The notes beneath the pieces are model-generated. The model was not told where the DNA came from, made no database searches, and worked only from the letters and a program-made list of their open reading frames with translations. Shown here one piece after another: positions 25,000 to 36,930 of a DNA stretch of 64,000 nt. The DNA comes from Pyricularia pennisetigena (lineage: Eukaryota > Ascomycota > Sordariomycetes > Magnaporthales > Pyriculariaceae), in NCBI RefSeq assembly GCF_004337985.1, contig NC_043741.1, forward strand, positions 3,286,953-3,350,952, given 5' to 3'. Position 1 is the stretch's first letter, and every line of letters begins with the position of its first letter. Made by a program: the position numbers and the translations under genes.

Positions 25000-26565
25000 A
25001 CTCCAATGTGCTTCTGGAACTCTTGCTACTTTAGCGTCAAGCCGTTGATGAATTTTGCGTGATAATGTGGCATAGGTTACATGCAATACTGAAGCATAGA
25101 TGATGCTACTCTAGGGTAGCGTAATGCAGGGTCTCCAAGCTAAGCGTTCCTTATTATGCAGGGTCTGGGGCTAGAACAGCCTTGTGCCAATGACCAACAC
25201 AACACACCGGATGTTCAGTCCCTCCAAAATAACGACAAAATAAGCTTTCGGCAGTGGAAGCCCCCCCATCGGCACTAGAAAGCCACTCGGTACCGGAAAA
25301 GGCATTCCTGCTTTAGTCCCCGGCCGTTCCAGATCACGGTGACGCCTAGCATTGAGGCGCACATAGTTTTTTTTAGTAAATGCAGGAGCTCAGTTCAGGG
25401 TCCAGTGTCAGAAACGCCCAGGTCAATGTTACAATCATGACATTGTTGCAACCGCCGACATGATCAATATCTTGAAAGGGCTGGATAGATATGCAGGTTT
25501 TCCTGAATGTACGCAGAGGTACGGGAGCAAATCCATAAAGTCCGGTTGAGTGAACAAACCACACAAGCCGAGAACCGAACAAAGGTTATATAACCAGCCC
25601 TTTAGCAAATCGCCGCCATTGGCCCGTAGAGCCGGGAACAGACGAGCTACCCCACCGATAATGAATTTCTACAGGAAGTAGCAAGTGTTCAGTGCGAAAT
25701 TAATTTTCCCATCAACTCGATCTGCGCACGGTTACGCCAAGGTGCGCGGATCGGGAGAGGGGGGCGCCCGCGGCACGGGGGGGCTAACCTTGTCAATTCC
25801 TCTTGTTCCTTACATGGGCAACATGCGCTGTCATGGGGATTACAGTAGCTGGAACGCTAGAGCGAGTCTGCTTGTTTCTGGTCACCAGTCAAGGTCGTTT
25901 CACTCTGAAAGAATCACATCTTATTGCTCTGTTTTTTATTGGTTTGGTTTTTTTTTTTCTCGGTTCCTTAGACCAGTTTGTCCTTACAGGTGCATTACCA
26001 GTAACCGGAGAAAAAGAATATAGACGCGTACTGGCATAGTCAGTCTGGGCAAGGCAGTTGAGTTCGGACTTGTTTGGATGATTTTCTCCGAAGAAGTGAC
26101 TTGATATTTGCATACGGAGGTCATGTTGCTAACTTCCCATGGGTTAGCACAATTTGCGAAAAAAAAAGAGAAAAAAAAAAAATTATCCGGAAAAAAAGAA
26201 ACAGGATATAAATTCTGATATCCAAGAGCAGTTCCATTATAACGCAAGCTACATAGGCAAACTCGAGAGCTTCAAGAGCTTTAACCAATTTCTTGTACAG
26301 TACCTGCATATGACTTGGACTGTTGGTACCTGTTATGGCCCACCATGAGTATCTTGACTAAACAAACTTGTATTCGTTCATACCGTTTGACTTTGTCTGC
26401 CATAACTTAGGCTTGTAACATTCGTAGATGAGCTGCTTGCTGTTTTGAGGCTTCTCCTGCTGCACGGAAAGCATGGTATGGATTAGGACAAGTCTGGCGC
26501 ATATCATTCTAATGAATATTAGGGCCGGCGTCCGATTGAGGGCAGGAACAAGCTAGAATAGTACC

Positions 26566-26590
26566 AAAAAAAAAAAAAAAAAAAAAAAAA
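26566..26590. repeat. Homopolymer A25
   Basis: An uninterrupted run of 25 A inside the gene-poor interval, flanked by GTACC and CCCAAAC. Confidence 0.95.
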
Positions 26591-28643
26591 CCCAAACTCT
26601 TTACCAAAGGTCAGCTGCTTTGTAAGGCTTTGTAGGGCATTTTCTAACACATACTCACCTTTGGTTTTCGAGCTAAGATGGAAAACTTAGCACTCCAAGC
26701 AACTCGTCCCATCAATACCCCTGATGCCTTACACAGGTTTCGGCGACCTAACGTATGCTGATAAAAGTACCGAGCCGAATTTGGTTATCCGTGAAAGGCT
26801 GTTTTGATGCCTCATCTGTAGCAAGAGCGGGTTAGTTTCTTGGAATGCATGCTTTCTTTCTTTGCTGCTTACAAAAAGCAGTATCCAATGATAGCTGGGT
26901 GTTGCTGCGTATGACATGAGACAGGTAAACCCTACTACTTACAGGTCCTGCTATCGACTGACTGTAGCACTGAAAATACTACTATCACTCTCTCTAGACT
27001 AGCCTAGAATAGTCCGCATGTCCGCATGTCCAATGACAAATGTAATGGCGCAGAGTCTCGTCATGCGACCATATACCTCTTTGTGCTTCAAAACTCCGAT
27101 TGGATCAAGTGCTAGATTGGATCTTGCAGTCCTTTTGACTCAAATAGATGAGGCTTAACTTTTTGTCAGGCCCATGACAGGCAGACGACGAGCTGCAATC
27201 CACAGACTTTTGTGTGAATCCAGCTAACTGGCAGAGTTTGTAAGCGACGAAGGGAATAACAAGAAAGAAAGAAAAAAAGGAGACTGAACACGTAATCGAG
27301 CCATATGGCAAACCTTCTCAGTTCAAATATATAGACAGAGTGATAGAGAGAGAGAGAGAGACAGAAGAACAAAAGACAAAGACTGAGCAGCACTAAACCG
27401 ACTCGGTTCATCGGCAGCATTTTCTTCACTTCGGTTCTTCCCAAACGAGAGTAGGCGCACTTTCGACAGAACGTACGCCAAAAAGCTTAAATACCACTGA
27501 TAATCGATTGAGTTAGTCTTTTTCTGGCCATGGATGGGTTGGTCTAAAACCCACGTGCGTCTTGGTTGTGTCAACCCAGTCCTGCTGGTAAAATACTGCC
27601 ATTGTCAGCCATCTAAGTTTGCCTCCACTGTCGAGAAACTTCCCAGTCCATCCCAGAATAGGTAAGCTACCACCTTAGGGGCTACCGGCTCCCGGCCGAA
27701 CAATCTGCCAGGTAGTGGCTTATGGGGTCCAGACTACACGATAGACCCCGCAGCCACTTCTTGACTGGAATTCCAGGCTGGCCTTTGGTCCGACCCTGGT
27801 ACTTGATGCTTTTACTTATAGGACCGCAAAACTGTAGCGTAAAAACAAAATGCCCTAGCTGCAGTAGCCGATGGGGTGTGAATGAGGCATGGGAAAAGGG
27901 TCAACGATGGGCATTTCTGTCAAGGTTTGGACCCTGAACTCCTCTAATATGCAAGAAAAAAAAATCTTTGTGATTATAGATGATGGTATAGAGCTGGCCT
28001 GAATGCTCGTCTGTTCCAGTTGAGCCAATATGTTTTTTTTTTGTTTGTTTTTTTCTTCAATATTATTAGGCGACTGTCTCTCTGTCCATATGTCCCTGCG
28101 ATTTGGCTTTTCTTCTTCTTTCTTCCATCTCTCTCATTATAGTTCTCTTTTCTTTGGTTCCCGGAGAGGAATCTCCGTTCACTTAGCCGTTCATATTTTG
28201 GACACAGGAAACCCCTAATAAACGTCTTCAAATTCTCAAACAAGGAAAAGGGCAGTTTGTTGACATGAGCTGGGATGATCGCTCACGACTGGCCGGGAAA
28301 TCACTTTTCATCCCACAAAAAGAAGAAAACAAAGCAGTCAAGGAAATACCTGACCTTGTCCTGATCCACTGTTAACCGTGTTGGGGTTTTCCCTGTTGAC
28401 AAGGACACTAACTGCGTAGAAGGCCACTCAGGAACCAGAGATGCCATGTGGTCGCCGAAGACGGTCGGCGACCAAGTTGGGATGGAAAGAGAGAAATGTT
28501 ACGCGGAATGGCATGATTGGTCGTATTGCAAAACATTGGATCACAATGCAAATGGCGTACCAACTGGTTTGCCGCTCTTCAAAGTACTGGTGTCCCTATT
28601 TCAATATACCCCATCAACCATTATGAATTATATAAGAGCGGGG

Positions 28644-28671
28644 TTTTTTTTTTTTTTTAAAAAAAAAAAAA
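28644..28671. repeat. T15-A13 inverted homopolymer
   Basis: Fifteen T run directly into thirteen A, a perfect self-complementary block, between GCGGGG and GGAAACG. Confidence 0.9.
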
Positions 28672-30259
28672 GGAAACGACCAGCGAAACAAAAACCCTTG
28701 AAGCTTTTTCTCGCGCAGTCAGGGTATCTAGGATGGTCTTATCAGTTCCTTGCCAACATCAAGGAGATAGATAGTACCACAGATGTCATCATTTAAGGAT
28801 GCAGCAGACAAAAAGCACATCAGTGACATAACATTTCCATGTTATTATATAGCTAGCTTTCAACACACATCGAGGCCTTTCGCATTCCCAAACCACCCAC
28901 GAGAACATAGTTGCGGAAACATCTCCGCAAGTGACGTCTTTACTACGTATACTTACCTTGAGCAGTAGGTCAGGGTAACAGTGCGTCCCATAATGACAAC
29001 AACGTACTTTGCACTCATCTTTCAGCACACTTTTGTAGAGACATCCCTCAAGCCACGGCACTTACCCAACGCGGATGAACCGGCACCCCCTCCAGCACCA
29101 AGGCAAAAGAACAGAAACCAACGTAGCATATCAGCATTATGGAGACGTCCGGGATGGTTCGCCTTGTCTCCACACAGCCGGGGCAGATCCCGAGATTGCC
29201 CCGTTCGAGGAGCCGGGAAACCAAACCAAACACATGTCCACCTTGACCCCCGCTTCCCCAGTACTGTATGCAACACGACTCAACTCCCCCAGAAAGCTTA
29301 AATCAATTAGGATTTATTTGATTTTATCTTTTTTTTTTTTTGTCTTTTGTTTTGCTCGTAAATGTTTCCCGCCAATTTGGGTTCGGAAGTGGTTTAAGCT
29401 GCAGCCACTAAACCTTTCCTCTACTAATGATACTCCCACCCCGGGTTTGCCTTTTTGAGCAAGGCGACCGGCTTACGGCAAGACCCCGAAAAATGGTGCC
29501 GCGAAAGAACCGCTCCCACTTTATTGAACCCCCTTCCTCGCCCTCCCCCTGGGGCCCGGAACGTGTTCTCCTTCCGCTATCACACCCAAGCCAGACCATA
29601 TACCGTGTAGGCGTTAACTTTTTTTTCTCCTCTTTCTATTTCGCCACATTTCCAAGTAATAAACTGGACCCTGAAACCACATTACGTTCTTATCTCCAAG
29701 GCAGAGAGGAACATTGCCACGAAGCTTGCTAACAAGCTCTTCCAGCATCTTGCGACCCCTGGGAGGAAGGAAACAAAAAGGGAGAGGGGGGCTCGTCGGC
29801 AACACGAAACAGTACGAACCGGGAAGACTGGCAAGGAAGCAAAGAAAGACACAAAAGGAAAGCCCAGGAAACCACGACAGCATTCATAAGCAATAAAAAA
29901 AAATTGCAAGCAAGACGGGAGGGGAAAAGAGAGGGGGAAAAAAAAGACAGCCAAACCTGAGCTGCGGGATGGGAAAAGGCCCAAAAAGCAAAAAGCGGCA
30001 CGACAGAAGGAGGCCATCAAAGAGGAAATCTTTCAAACGACCTGCGATGGGATCATAATAAGGACCTCGAGGTCACCAAAAACCAACCCTTTTTTGTTTA
30101 TTTTTTATTTTTTATATTTTTTCATTTCTTATTCTTTTTATATCCTTTTTTTTATTTTCCATTTTCTCTCCGTTTTTCACTCCACCCCCTTTCGACAGCG
30201 GACACGACATCCGCACTACGGAAACGACTTCTTTCTCACTCCTGGACTCGCCGCTCTTC

Positions 30260-32327
30260 ATGTATATTATGGCCTCTTCCGGAGATTTGAGGCCTGCTCT
30301 CTACGCGGCCCCGGCCTCGCTCATGGTCCTGACCGGCCTGCTGGTGGGATCGAGAACGTGGGCGCGGCTTACCTTGACTGGACTACGTGCCGATGACAGT
30401 TAGTGCGGCTCGCTCATACTTGTCTTGTTTTTATTTCGTGGTTTTCTTTTTTTGAGACTTGAGGGAGCTCCCTATGCTGACATGGGAGACTTGTTGTCTG
30501 TCCTCTAGTATTCATAATTTTTAGTTGGGTAAGCAAAATCACTCCCTATGAAAACCGCCACAAAGAGTTTTCACCCATGGAAAAAAAAAGACCTCCGCTA
30601 ACAATAATTCAAACAAAAACAAAAGGTTTTCAATGCAGTCTTCTGCATCCTCGTCATGGTCCTCACTTCAATCGGGCTGGGATCCGAAGCTAGCGACGTG
30701 AGCCCCGAGAACTACGCCCAGTACCTCAGGCTCATTACCGTCTGCGCCATCTGCTTCAGCTTCGGCACGTCCCTCGCAAAGTGCTCGTTTGCCGTGCTGT
30801 ACCTGCGCCTGATCCCGAACCGATACGTCCAGATTCTGAACCGCTGCATCATCGTCTACGTCCTCTGCCAGGCCATCGAGGAGACCTTGGTCAACGTCTT
30901 TCAGTGCCGACCGGTGGCAAAGGCTTGGGACCCCGCCATTGAAGGCACATGCGTCAATATTAAGACCATGTGGTGGGTGGGCGTAAGTTTTTTTTTTTAT
31001 TTATTTCTTTTTTGTCTCTTATTTTTCTTGGTCTATTTTCGCCAGGAACCCGATACTGTTCATGTTCAAGCTTTGAGGTGTTTTTATAAAAGCTTGCTGA
31101 CCCACGTGCTTATTCTTCGCCATATAGTTTGTATCCAATATCTGCACAGATTGGATCCTCTTCCTCGAACCTATACCTTTTATATGGGGACTGCAGCTCA
31201 TCTCGGTCACCAAGAAGATCGGCCTCAGCTTCATGCTATCCGTTGGCCTTCTGTACGTCCAACCCTTTAATTTTGGTAAAATGATAAACATGCTTTCATA
31301 CCATACCACAACTAACCTGTCCAAAGTAGTCTCTGTATAATATCCGTGAAGAGGCTCGTCGAAGCTGCAAGAACCACAATCAACGACGGAATATGTCAGT
31401 TTCCATGCCCCGCATCACCAACCAACAACCCACTTGAAGCTAACATCCTTCCTGTAACACCCGTCCCCCCCAGACCTCCTAGCCGAGCCATTAATCTGGT
31501 CCATCGCCGAGCTGAGCGCCCTGATATTATGCTCCTGCATCCCGGCGCTCCGGCAGACGCTGTTCCGGATCCCGTGGCTCAACCGCGCGCTGGGGCTCGG
31601 GTCCAAGCTGAGCTCGGGCCGAGCCGACCGCTACAGCAAGTCGTCGTCGTTTGGCGCGTCGCGCTTCTTCTTCAACCGCCGGGTGCGGTACGGCCGCTCC
31701 ACCAGCTGCAGCGGCGGCGGCGTGACCGAGGTCGGCGCCTGCGGGAGCCAGGCCGACGTCGAGGACAAGAGCAGCAGCAGAAGCAGCAGCAATAACAACA
31801 ACAACAACAACAACAACAACAAGCAGCACCAGGGGCCCACGACGACCACGGCCGAGACCGAGGGTCGGCTCGCCCCGAAGCGGAACCTCCTCATGCCGCC
31901 GGCGTTCTGGTCGAGGTCCGGCCAACCTCGTCAGCCCATGAACCTGCGGTCGGGGATCCAGTCCAACCTCGAGGTGAGCAGCGCCCGCGATATCAAGAGC
32001 AGAGCCACGCAAAGTACCGACTACGTACCGTCGAGGCCGAACCCCAGCGAATCATGCCATGACCTTGAATACGAGCAACAAGCAAAGTCACACTTGTGCG
32101 GGGAACAACAACAACAACATCATCAACAAATGGGGATGAGGATAATAGCAATCGAGGGCCAGGAGTTTGACCAGATGAGTAGTCTGGACCCTCTTGGCAG
32201 CGAAACCGAAGATTATTACACAGAGAAACCACCACACGCCGAGCCATGTTTACAAGCACCAGCACCAGCACTTCTCCGAGACAGCAGAACAACACAACCC
32301 ATTGAAAATCACGCCAGCCATAGGTGA
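30260..32327 (+). CDS. Rhodopsin-domain (SAT4/PTH11-like) integral membrane protein
   Basis: This fungal seven-helix family includes PTH11-type candidate receptors. Five exons (30260-30398, 30639-30982, 31128-31252, 31330-31394, 31474-32327) join in phase to 508 residues. Hydrophobic segments include ASLMVLTGLLVGSRTWARL, ADDIFCILVMVLTSIG, AKCSFAVLYLRLIPN, NRCIIVYVLCQAIEETLV, the family marks VFQCRPVAKAWDP and TDWILFLEPIPFIWGLQL, and LIWSIAELSALILCSCIPA. No extracellular CFEM domain is present. The C-terminal 200 or so residues are a cytoplasmic-type tail with Ser, poly-Asn (about 31793-31822) and Gln-rich runs. The start could be the first or fourth codon (MYIM). The ligand is unknown. Confidence 0.88.
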
Positions 32328-32898
32328 TGCTGAGCATGTCACGTCACCGGCGGGGCGGATCCTCATGTCTAAGCTGAAAGAATCAGCAGAGCAAAACGAC
32401 TCAGATAGTCGTATTTACGAGGGTTGGAATCTGTACCAGTTCTCCTTTATGTTTTCAACAACCTCAGCGTGTTTTGTTGTTTTAGACTGGCAAACATGAG
32501 CATGAAAAACGGCGAACTTTTATTTTTATTTTTATGTTATAGTACCTATTTGCTTAGCCTTCAGGAAGCTATTAAAAAGCAAATCATGTAATAATACCCA
32601 ATTGATCGGCAATCAGATTTCAGCAGTCGAGCTGCGTTAGAGCCACAACGTTTGTGCCAAGCNNCTTTTTGAATGAGCCAACCCGATCACGATATCAGTG
32701 CCTGACGGGCTTGATACATCCCAAAAGCGGAGCCAAAGTCAGAGCGTCTCGAGATGTTACCTAGCAGTTATCTTTGGTTTGATCGATTGGACCAGGTAAT
32801 TAAAACTCCCAGCCCTCATGACCATTTGCCAGACAAAAGCTTAACTATCCAAGTCTCGACTACATTAAAACATTCCCATAAAGCCAAAGATTAACTTT
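32328..32898. other. Spacer between convergent genes
   Basis: This is the 3' region of the rhodopsin-like gene and of the PEBP gene. It includes a two-base N ambiguity at 32663-32664. No gene is seen. Confidence 0.7.
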
Positions 32899-33915
32899 TT
32901 ACTGTACCGGATTGTGAGCGTAGAGGAAGTTGGACCCTGAATTATGCCATGCATGAGAATCTGACTCGATTATCACGGTCTGTTTCAAGTTGGGCAATCG
33001 GTTGACTCACCGACAGGAACGAGTGAATTTCCCCTGGCCCATTCCTTGACACCGCCGTTGCGTCCCCAAACTCTCTCTGGCTTCTTGAGGTCGAGAGGAC
33101 CGGTGGTTGGAGGGACATGTGCCAATAGGATGAAGACATAGCGGTGCGGGCCCGTCTTTTCAGGAGGCGAAGGTGGCCGGTACGAAACCACATCTTCCAA
33201 GTCACCAATCGACAAAGTATGACAGTCAGACCCTTCCATTCTGGGATTGACGACAGGGTGCCCCGTAGCAACCCAATGACAGACCTCCGTCTTTTCAGGG
33301 TCGTCGCGTGCTGGGACATCAGGGTCTGTCATGGCAACTGCATAAGTCAGGTTGGCCAGATTGGAGTTCGGACCAATCTTGGGTTCTAGACCACAAAGTA
33401 TTTCTGTATGGATAACTGGAGTGAGCGTTATGGATGGTGCCTTTGATATCCAATCGCCAGGCTCAACATCGTTGCCAAGATTTGCCCGATGCTCATCACC
33501 GCCAGGCCACTCGACAGTGATCAGAAAAGCAGGTTCAAAGTCCTCAATGACTAGCAAGCCCATATTTGATACTGAGTTAGCTGAGTATGTTTTCGGGATT
33601 CGGACTGAGTGATCAGAATAGTATCCTTCCATGTCTCATTGGTGGACGCACCTTCGGGAATGATCTTGGACTCGAGAAGCCTGTAAGCAGGATGCAGAGT
33701 CAGGTCGGGGTCAATCGCAACAGGGTGATCTGATTTGTTGCAAAAACAAGCTGAAGAAGTCAGAATTCTGCATACGCATCGTGGACCTTGTCGCTGTCGG
33801 GGGATGACAAGGCTTGGTTGCGGTCAGGTCCCAGAGGCTTCTGATTGGTATCCGGCGCAATAATGCTGCCGACAGCCAAGGAGGTGAAGAGCACCATGGA
33901 ATGTAGGCGAAACAT
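32899..33915 (-). CDS. Secreted phosphatidylethanolamine-binding protein
   Basis: PEBP-fold proteins bind anionic ligands and in fungi include carboxypeptidase Y inhibitor-like forms. Four exons (33915-33776, 33680-33652, 33550-33011, 32936-32899) join in phase to 248 residues. The N-terminus (MFRLHSMVLFTSLAVGSIIA) looks like a signal peptide. The two family motifs are present: AMTDPDVPARDDP with CHWVATG, and TGPHRYVF. The small second exon supplies LLESKIIPE, leading into VIEDFEPAFLITVEW. The last 38-bp exon gives the usual ending VGSNFLYAHNPVQ. The short exons are predicted from phase and family pattern. The role is not specified by the neighbours. Confidence 0.88.
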
Positions 33916-35229
33916 TGTGAGGATTGGCGATGAAGCCTCGCAAGATGAGTGTCTTGTTCTTTTAGTAGAATATCGATCTCACAAGGTAGCTAGCAATTCC
34001 GAATCCGTTGCTTGCCGATTGAGAACAGTGATAGCAAGAGCTTCGACTTTTTGTCTGGTGTGAAAGAATCTGTTGCCCGGACTGTCCGTTGCATTGCACG
34101 AACCACCTGATGACTACCTACCTACCTACCTACCTACCTACCTACCTACCTACCTACCTACCTACCTACCTACCTACCTACCTACCTACCTACCTACCTA
34201 CCTCTGAGTACCTTACCTACCGATCCAAGCAGTTAGATACCTAGGTAGCTACTTATGGCAGTGGATGATGTCACGTCGTTCTACTTTTTGTCTTCCGTCC
34301 AATGTGCCTGCCAACGTGTGGTCCCCGCTCCTGCAGACCAACATACTGTACTCTTATGAGGGGAAGATGTTAATAGAAAGACTCAGATACGAACGCTTCA
34401 ATCGTGTTCGCATGTCTACCTAGATTGGGGGGTTTTCCATGCTGTGATCCAACTTTGCTTGCTGACGAAACCAACTGCAAGATGACGATAGTACCAGTGT
34501 TTGCAATTTCACAATCTTTGTCATCAATTGCAGCACAGCGGCATCGAAATTAGACACACAACACGTCTTCAGGAGATGGGGCAGGTCAGGACGCGTCCAG
34601 GCGTTTCCTTTTGTTTATCTAGCGTCTAACGCTAGCTACCATGACATATAGCCCTAAAAAGGAGAGGATGGACAAGCTCCAGCCAGCGAGATCTTCCTTT
34701 TCTTTTTTGGGAGCTACATAAGCAAATAAGGTATACTATGCATACGAAGGCCTCCAGATCCACGCCATATACGTCGTACTCCCAGTAAATTGTTTGACCC
34801 ATTACATTACATTAAATTACATCCACTTCCTCCCCAGACGACCCTTGACTTTCTTATCTCTACCCCGCCTTCGCCTACACAGGCTCCACCTCGCCCGCTG
34901 CGATCACCTTTACATCATCCTTCGTCGCTCAATGTGGACTGGAAGCTAGCTATATCAGGTTAGTGTACTGTCGGGCCGACTTCCCGGATGGCTTTGTCAT
35001 CTGGGGTAGCGCAGCTTTCGCTTGATGTTGTTCTATCGACTGTGGGGCTCTCATGTAAAATGATGGGGTGAGGCACCCAGTAACCATTACAGGGCAATCC
35101 CACTTTCGAAATCGACAGATTTGTTTTCGTTGCTTGTGTTTCGTCATTGTAGCCACCATTCTCATTCATTCCAACACCATCCTGCGTCGCGGTCTCTGCT
35201 CTCTCTTTGGACCTCCATCGAGGGCAGCG
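33916..35229. other. Divergent spacer with TACC microsatellite
   Basis: This is the upstream region of PEBP (left) and the F-box gene (right). Apart from the tetranucleotide array at about 34114-34203, nothing gene-like is seen. The F-box frame is open from 35068, but those extra residues look like leader sequence. Confidence 0.65.
34114..34203. repeat. (TACC)n microsatellite, about 22 copies
   Basis: About 90 bp of nearly perfect tandem TACC, with a decaying tail (TACCTTACCTACC) to about 34220. It is a simple repeat and is not the TTAGGG telomere unit. Confidence 0.95.
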
Positions 35230-36480
35230 ATGCTCTCCCCACCACACTCCAGCCCGAGCTCCGACTCGGAGCTGGTCTCAAAAGTTGTTGTCGACCGCCT
35301 GGCCGAGCTCCCCGAAGATTTGCTACTTCGCATATTCGAGCTTGTCGGACAAGCATCCAAGCGCGATCTGTGCAACGTGTCGCGCCTCAACCATCAGTAC
35401 CACGCCATTGCAGATTCGATCCTGTACAAGATGATACAGTTCGACCGCCCGGAGCATCACCTTCGCTTCAGCCAGTCACTCGGTCGCCGTCCCCGTCGCG
35501 GCTCCCTCATCATGGGCGTGCGCCTTGACTACCCGGGGGGTCATGGTCGCAAGCTGTCACAAATCAACCTCGACGTACCGGTTATGGTCGACGATGTCTC
35601 GCACATGGAACATCCCTCGTCTCGTTTCGATGTCCTAACCCGCATGATCTCGACCATGTCAAACCTGGAAATGCTAGAGATTTCTATGCCGGATTCACTC
35701 CTCCACGGAATAGGTGGCCTCTTCAACGGCCCATTTGACCTGGCATGCTTGAAAACCTGCACGCTCTTTTACCAATGCCCAAACGACGCATATTGGGACC
35801 TCAAGGAGAATATCCACATCTTCTCTCACCCAACGCTGGAGTCGCTCATCATCCGCAAAGCCAAGCTGGACTACAAGGGATTTGACTTTCTCGAAAAGCC
35901 GGCAAAGACGTCCCTCGAAAAGCTCCACCTGATCGAGTGCGACATCAGCGACGATGCCCTGGGCGACATTCTCGAGTTCCCCGAAGCTCTCAAAGAGTTC
36001 GTCATGACACACCTCCCTGAGCCCCACCCGGAGTTGGAAGAGAGCTCGGACAACGCCGGTGACTACATCATTGCCCTTCAGGGCGCGGCACACTCCCTCG
36101 AGACCGTCGTACTTGACATACCGACGCTGGGCGGTCGCAGAGCGATGCGAATGCGTGAGTTTGCCGCTCTCAAAACGCTGCGTCTTTCGTGGGACTACCA
36201 GTTGATGGGCAAAACGTCCAAGAAGCCTCGCATGCAGGGCGTCGGCCTGCCGCCCGAGCTAGAGACGCTCGAATTCTTCTGCGAGCTGGGGACGGACGAA
36301 GAGGTGTCGGACTTGTTCCTGAACGCCATAGAGAATAAGAAGGTCATGGCTAGGAACCTCAAATCGTTGATTGTGGTTGAGGGAGAAGACCGACGGGTAT
36401 CAAAGGAACTAATAGAAGCTTGCAAGTCTCAGCACATCAAGTTGGATATAATTGGCGGCACTTTAGATGAAGATTTCTAG
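35230..36480 (+). CDS. F-box protein
   Basis: F-box proteins link substrates to SCF ubiquitin ligases through Skp1. Starting at the Met of MLSPPHSSPSSDSE, the single exon codes 416 residues. The F-box lies at about residues 21-60 (LAELPEDLLLRIFELVGQ, then LCNVSRLNHQYHAIADS). The remainder is a series of irregular leucine-rich segments (for example LEKLHLIECDISDDALGDI and LKTLRLSWDYQL), as in fungal F-box/LRR-like proteins. The frame is open 54 codons further upstream, but the segment before this Met lacks family character. The target is unknown. Confidence 0.85.
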   Translation: MLSPPHSSPSSDSELVSKVVVDRLAELPEDLLLRIFELVGQASKRDLCNVSRLNHQYHAIADSILYKMIQFDRPEHHLRFSQSLGRRPRRGSLIMGVRLDYPGGHGRKLSQINLDVPVMVDDVSHMEHPSSRFDVLTRMISTMSNLEMLEISMPDSLLHGIGGLFNGPFDLACLKTCTLFYQCPNDAYWDLKENIHIFSHPTLESLIIRKAKLDYKGFDFLEKPAKTSLEKLHLIECDISDDALGDILEFPEALKEFVMTHLPEPHPELEESSDNAGDYIIALQGAAHSLETVVLDIPTLGGRRAMRMREFAALKTLRLSWDYQLMGKTSKKPRMQGVGLPPELETLEFFCELGTDEEVSDLFLNAIENKKVMARNLKSLIVVEGEDRRVSKELIEACKSQHIKLDIIGGTLDEDF

Positions 36481-36930
36481 ACTAGAGCAGACATAGATCG
36501 AGATGTCTTGTGGTTTCGTAAGTTTTTTTTTTCTATTGTGTTTTTCATTATTTTTTTCTCATGAAATATTTCGCATAAAAGGTGTTGGGGGCAGGTTTCC
36601 TTGGATATGGGCATCGTTACGACATAAAATATCAAGAAGGGGGGGGGGGGGGGGNNNNNNNNNNNNTTCTAAGGCGCCGTGTTCTGGTGAGAAGGAGAAG
36701 AAATTTTTTTTGCTTTCGTCTACCTATATACCATGTATTCTTCCGTGTCTCAACTCATTCTGTCAAGTGCCTTCCTCAATTCAGGTCCTGGTTCGTTATG
36801 TTGCCGTACATAATAATGTGCAAGGCTGAAATATATATGAACGATGGGGAATACTGGTATGACGGCCCAGATCCACCACAATATTATTTACAACCAACAA
36901 GAGAAGCACGCCATGTTTTTATTCTATGGT
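36481..36930. other. Spacer with G16 run and 12-N gap
   Basis: This is the 3' region of the F-box gene. A run of 16 G (36639-36654) runs straight into 12 N (36655-36666), a typical sequencing stop at a G homopolymer. No gene is seen. Confidence 0.75.

Larger units (their letters stand above)
24149..30259. other. 6-kb gene-poor, AT-rich interval
   Basis: No frame in these 6.1 kb shows family motifs, good splice structure or coding-like base composition on either strand. Visible structure consists of an imperfect tandem duplication (24652-24823), a perfect hairpin (24975-24999), A25 (26566-26590), a GA microsatellite near 27343-27361, T15A13 (28644-28671) and a T-rich stretch at 30090-30170 leading into the rhodopsin gene. 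It could be decayed transposon sequence, but I recognise no element. Confidence 0.6.

Noticed and set aside
34114..34203. TACC array as an internal telomere
   Set aside because: Fungal telomeres are TTAGGG repeats; this is a four-base unit on neither strand equal to it.
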